This document shows, piece by piece, positions 61,906 through 64,000 of a stretch of 64,000 nucleotides of DNA. Each line of letters opens with the position of its first letter. Position 1 is the first letter of the stretch. The notes below the pieces were generated by a model. That model worked only from the letters and a program-made list of their open reading frames with translations. It was not told where the DNA came from and did not search any database. Both the position numbers and the translations under genes were made by a program. Source of the stretch: Delphinapterus leucas (Eukaryota > Chordata > Mammalia > Artiodactyla > Monodontidae); the NCBI RefSeq assembly GCF_002288925.2, contig NW_022098076.1, positions 91,419,933-91,483,932 on the forward strand. Reading direction: 5' to 3'.

Positions 61906-62938
61906 CCACGATGAGAAATGGCATTTGACAAAGCCTTGGAAAGTACATTCCTATTGGAACCGCATGGTAAAAGGAAAAGAATCCGGCACAAACTAACTTA
62001 CACAAGAAGAGGGGTTTGTTCAAAAGTTTCAATGGTGGTCCATTTGAAGAAGACTGATCATGAACTAACAGTGCAATAAAAATTACAGTCTAAAGTTACG
62101 TATGTACATGCCACCGCAAGTTATTTCGGACTGTCCCTCTAGGGTTTGAAATAAGAGACTTGGCTTTTTTTCCCTTAAACATTTTTCTATTTGTGTGACA
62201 GTGTCTGGCAGAGACTGGGCCCTTCATGTTGGTTTGGATTTGTATTTGACAGTTTGCTGAATATGATCACAAAGTTTCAAGGACCATGAGTGCTGGGAGT
62301 TAGCGAGAGACAAGAATAAACAATTTTTCCGGAAAAAAAAAGAAGATTCAAGGACATAACCAGAATCCGGGATTAGTTGGACCTGACGAGGGCCAGAGTT
62401 CCAGAAGAGCTGCCGGAGGAAGGTCGGCTGCTCTCCCCACCTGCTGCTTCCCCGTGGAGCTGCTTCCCTCTGCTCATCTGTTCCGTGCTTCACTCTCTTC
62501 TCTTTTGTCAGATTTCAGATTGTAAACTCTGCCTCCCAGCCCATCGCTTTTCACAAGTAGGAAGCACAGGTTTGATAAAATATAGTGTACATTCTAATAG
62601 ATTCTTTACTCAAGAACAAGAAAGGCTATCAGAAAGGCCAGTATTATATATTAAGTTTAAATTGCAAGTCATTTTAAACAAGGTGAAATTGCTCTTCACA
62701 AAGTGCGTCAGGTTAATTTCATGTATACGTTGCCATCTGTATTAAACATTTTTGGCTCGTTCATTTTTCTAATAGAATCTTCTCAATATAGGATTTTTAG
62801 TACAGAGAATTATTACTGATCCTCAACATTGAATATGAAATTTAACCCACACATTAAAAATGGGTAGGTCATGGGTTTTTTTATATAAGAGAAAACATAA
62901 TTAGTAAATAAAAATGAGGCTATAAAACAGTAATGATG

Positions 62939-63152
62939 GGGCTTCCCTGGTGGCGCAGTGGTTGAGAGCCCGCCTGCCGATGCAGGGGACACGGGTTCCT
63001 TCCCCGGTCCGGGAAGATCCCACATGCCACTGAGCGGCTGGGCCCGTGAGCCATGGTCGCTGAGCCTGCGCGTCCGGAGCCTGTGCTCCGCAACGGGAGA
63101 GGCCACAACAGTGAGAGGCCCGCGTACCGCAAAAAAAAAACAAACAAAAAAC
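62939..63152 (+). repeat. CHR SINE, young subfamily
   Basis: Full length with the duplication aacagtaatgatg. The A tail contains a caaac interruption. Confidence 0.93.
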
Positions 63153-63627
63153 AGTAATGATGTTGTTTAGAAAGTTTCACGATGGGCATCTGAGAAGATG
63201 GTGGAACAGACATCAGTACCAGGAGGCTCCGTCTCCCAGCTTTCTCCATTGTATGGATAAGAACATATGAACTCAGTCAGGAAATGATGAACTTGACTTG
63301 CTTCAGGCCTTCACGGGATGCTCTTATGCAATGCTCACCACAGAGATGGATCCAGAAATAGCTCCCAAACTGGAAGGTCAAGGCAGGTCTACAATCGTAA
63401 CTTACACGAGGGAAAGGATTGCATGAAAAATAACAGTAAATACCCATATTACCTTGACATCCACACAAGTTGATAGGAGTCGCCTCAAGTAGTTGGTGAA
63501 CAAATACACAGGTTTATGAGTATTATTCACAAGAATAAATACAATTAGTAAATAAGATGGAAAAGTGTTCCCTCCCGTGAGTAACCAAAGGACATAATTA
63601 CATCCCCCATCCCCCAAAGGAAGTGAT

Positions 63628-63831
63628 TTTTTTTTTTTTGCGGTACCCGGGCCTCTCACTGCTGTGGCCTCTCCCGTTGCGGAGCACAGGCTCCGGACAC
63701 GCAGGCTCAGCGGCCATGGCTCACGGGCCCAGCCACTCCACGGCATGTGGGATCTTTCCGGACCGGGACACGAACCCGTGTCCCCTGCATCGGCAGGCGG
63801 ACTCTCAACCACTGTGCCACCAGGGAAGCCC
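63628..63831 (-). repeat. CHR SINE, young subfamily
   Basis: Full length, reverse orientation, with a short duplication gtgatttt. Confidence 0.92.
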
Positions 63832-64000
63832 GTGATTTTGAATATTATAATCTGTTTACTCACTCCTGGGAATCTCTCCTAAGAGTGGAGGAACCCTTGG
63901 TACCAATTTATTTTCAGTAAAAAAGCAACGTTCAATATTAGGAAAACGGCCAAATAAATCGCAGTATCAACTACTGTATATAAAGTAGATAACTAATAAG

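Larger units (their letters stand above)
44800..64000. other. Intergenic region upstream of IQCA1
   Basis: No exon, CpG-island promoter or conserved gene is recognisable. The stretch holds four young CHR SINEs, L1 3' ends, MIRs, an L2-like stretch near 59840-60020 and simple repeats. 45000-46790 is A-rich and unassigned, 47750-49120 and 49350-50760 show nothing certain, and 60030-61700 and 61910-62930 show nothing. Human synteny would place ACKR3 further right (inference). Confidence 0.6.

Noticed and set aside
1..64000. CRISPR arrays, operons, riboswitches, tRNA or rRNA genes
   Set aside because: The DNA is vertebrate. The only tRNA-like sequences are SINE heads, and no intact RNA gene was recognised.

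Overview
The window is mammalian nuclear DNA, almost certainly from a cetacean. The strongest evidence is the repeat content. At least eleven near-identical copies of the tRNA-derived CHR SINE (the 'ggcttccctggtggcgcagtgg' to 'gcgtaccgc'-poly(A) type) plus several older CHR-type copies are present, most with clean target-site duplications. I see no ruminant Bov-A2/BovB and no pig PRE-1 elements. L1 3' ends, eroded MIR/L2/L1M copies and one probable LTR make up most of the rest. GC content, CpG depletion and intron/exon structure are vertebrate.

The only protein-coding gene I can support is the 5' part of IQCA1 (DRC11), on the minus strand. DRC11 is an IQ-motif and AAA-domain subunit of the nexin-dynein regulatory complex of motile cilia and flagella. 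Six coding exons were built by hand from splice sites and reading-frame continuity: exon 1 (44210-44220, only 11 coding bases), exon 2 (34852-35176), exon 3 (31105-31224), exon 4 (27109-27300), exon 5 (24603-24674) and exon 6 (5670-5875). Together they give 926 coding bases, codons 1-308 plus two bases, in one unbroken frame with GT-AG junctions throughout. The canonical IQ motif (IQKLWRGFHQR) spans the exon 4/exon 5 junction. The C-terminal AAA ATPase exons must lie to the left of position 1.

Upstream of exon 1, at about 44440-44760, is a small TATA-less CpG island. It contains a strong RFX X-box, an inverted CCAAT box and an NRF1-like site, which is the expected promoter layout for a ciliary gene.

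Layout: 1-5669, intron 6 with a cluster of SINEs; 5876-24602, intron 5 (about 18.7 kb) with a head-to-head rearranged L1, a SINE nested in an L1 and a probable LTR; 24675-35176, exons 5 to 2 with short introns; 35177-44209, intron 1, with a 22-bp minisatellite running into an assembly gap at 37065-37074, an AT-rich tract and an L2 remnant; 44210-44760, first exon and promoter; 44800-64000, an intergenic desert of repeats without a recognisable gene. By human synteny the next gene to the right would be ACKR3, but no part of it is visible here.

I found no convincing new biological system. The observations most worth following up are the ciliary promoter architecture, the minisatellite with 66-bp higher-order periodicity next to the gap, an unassigned lysine-rich possible retrocopy at 39.6-40.4 kb, and several structural oddities listed under findings.
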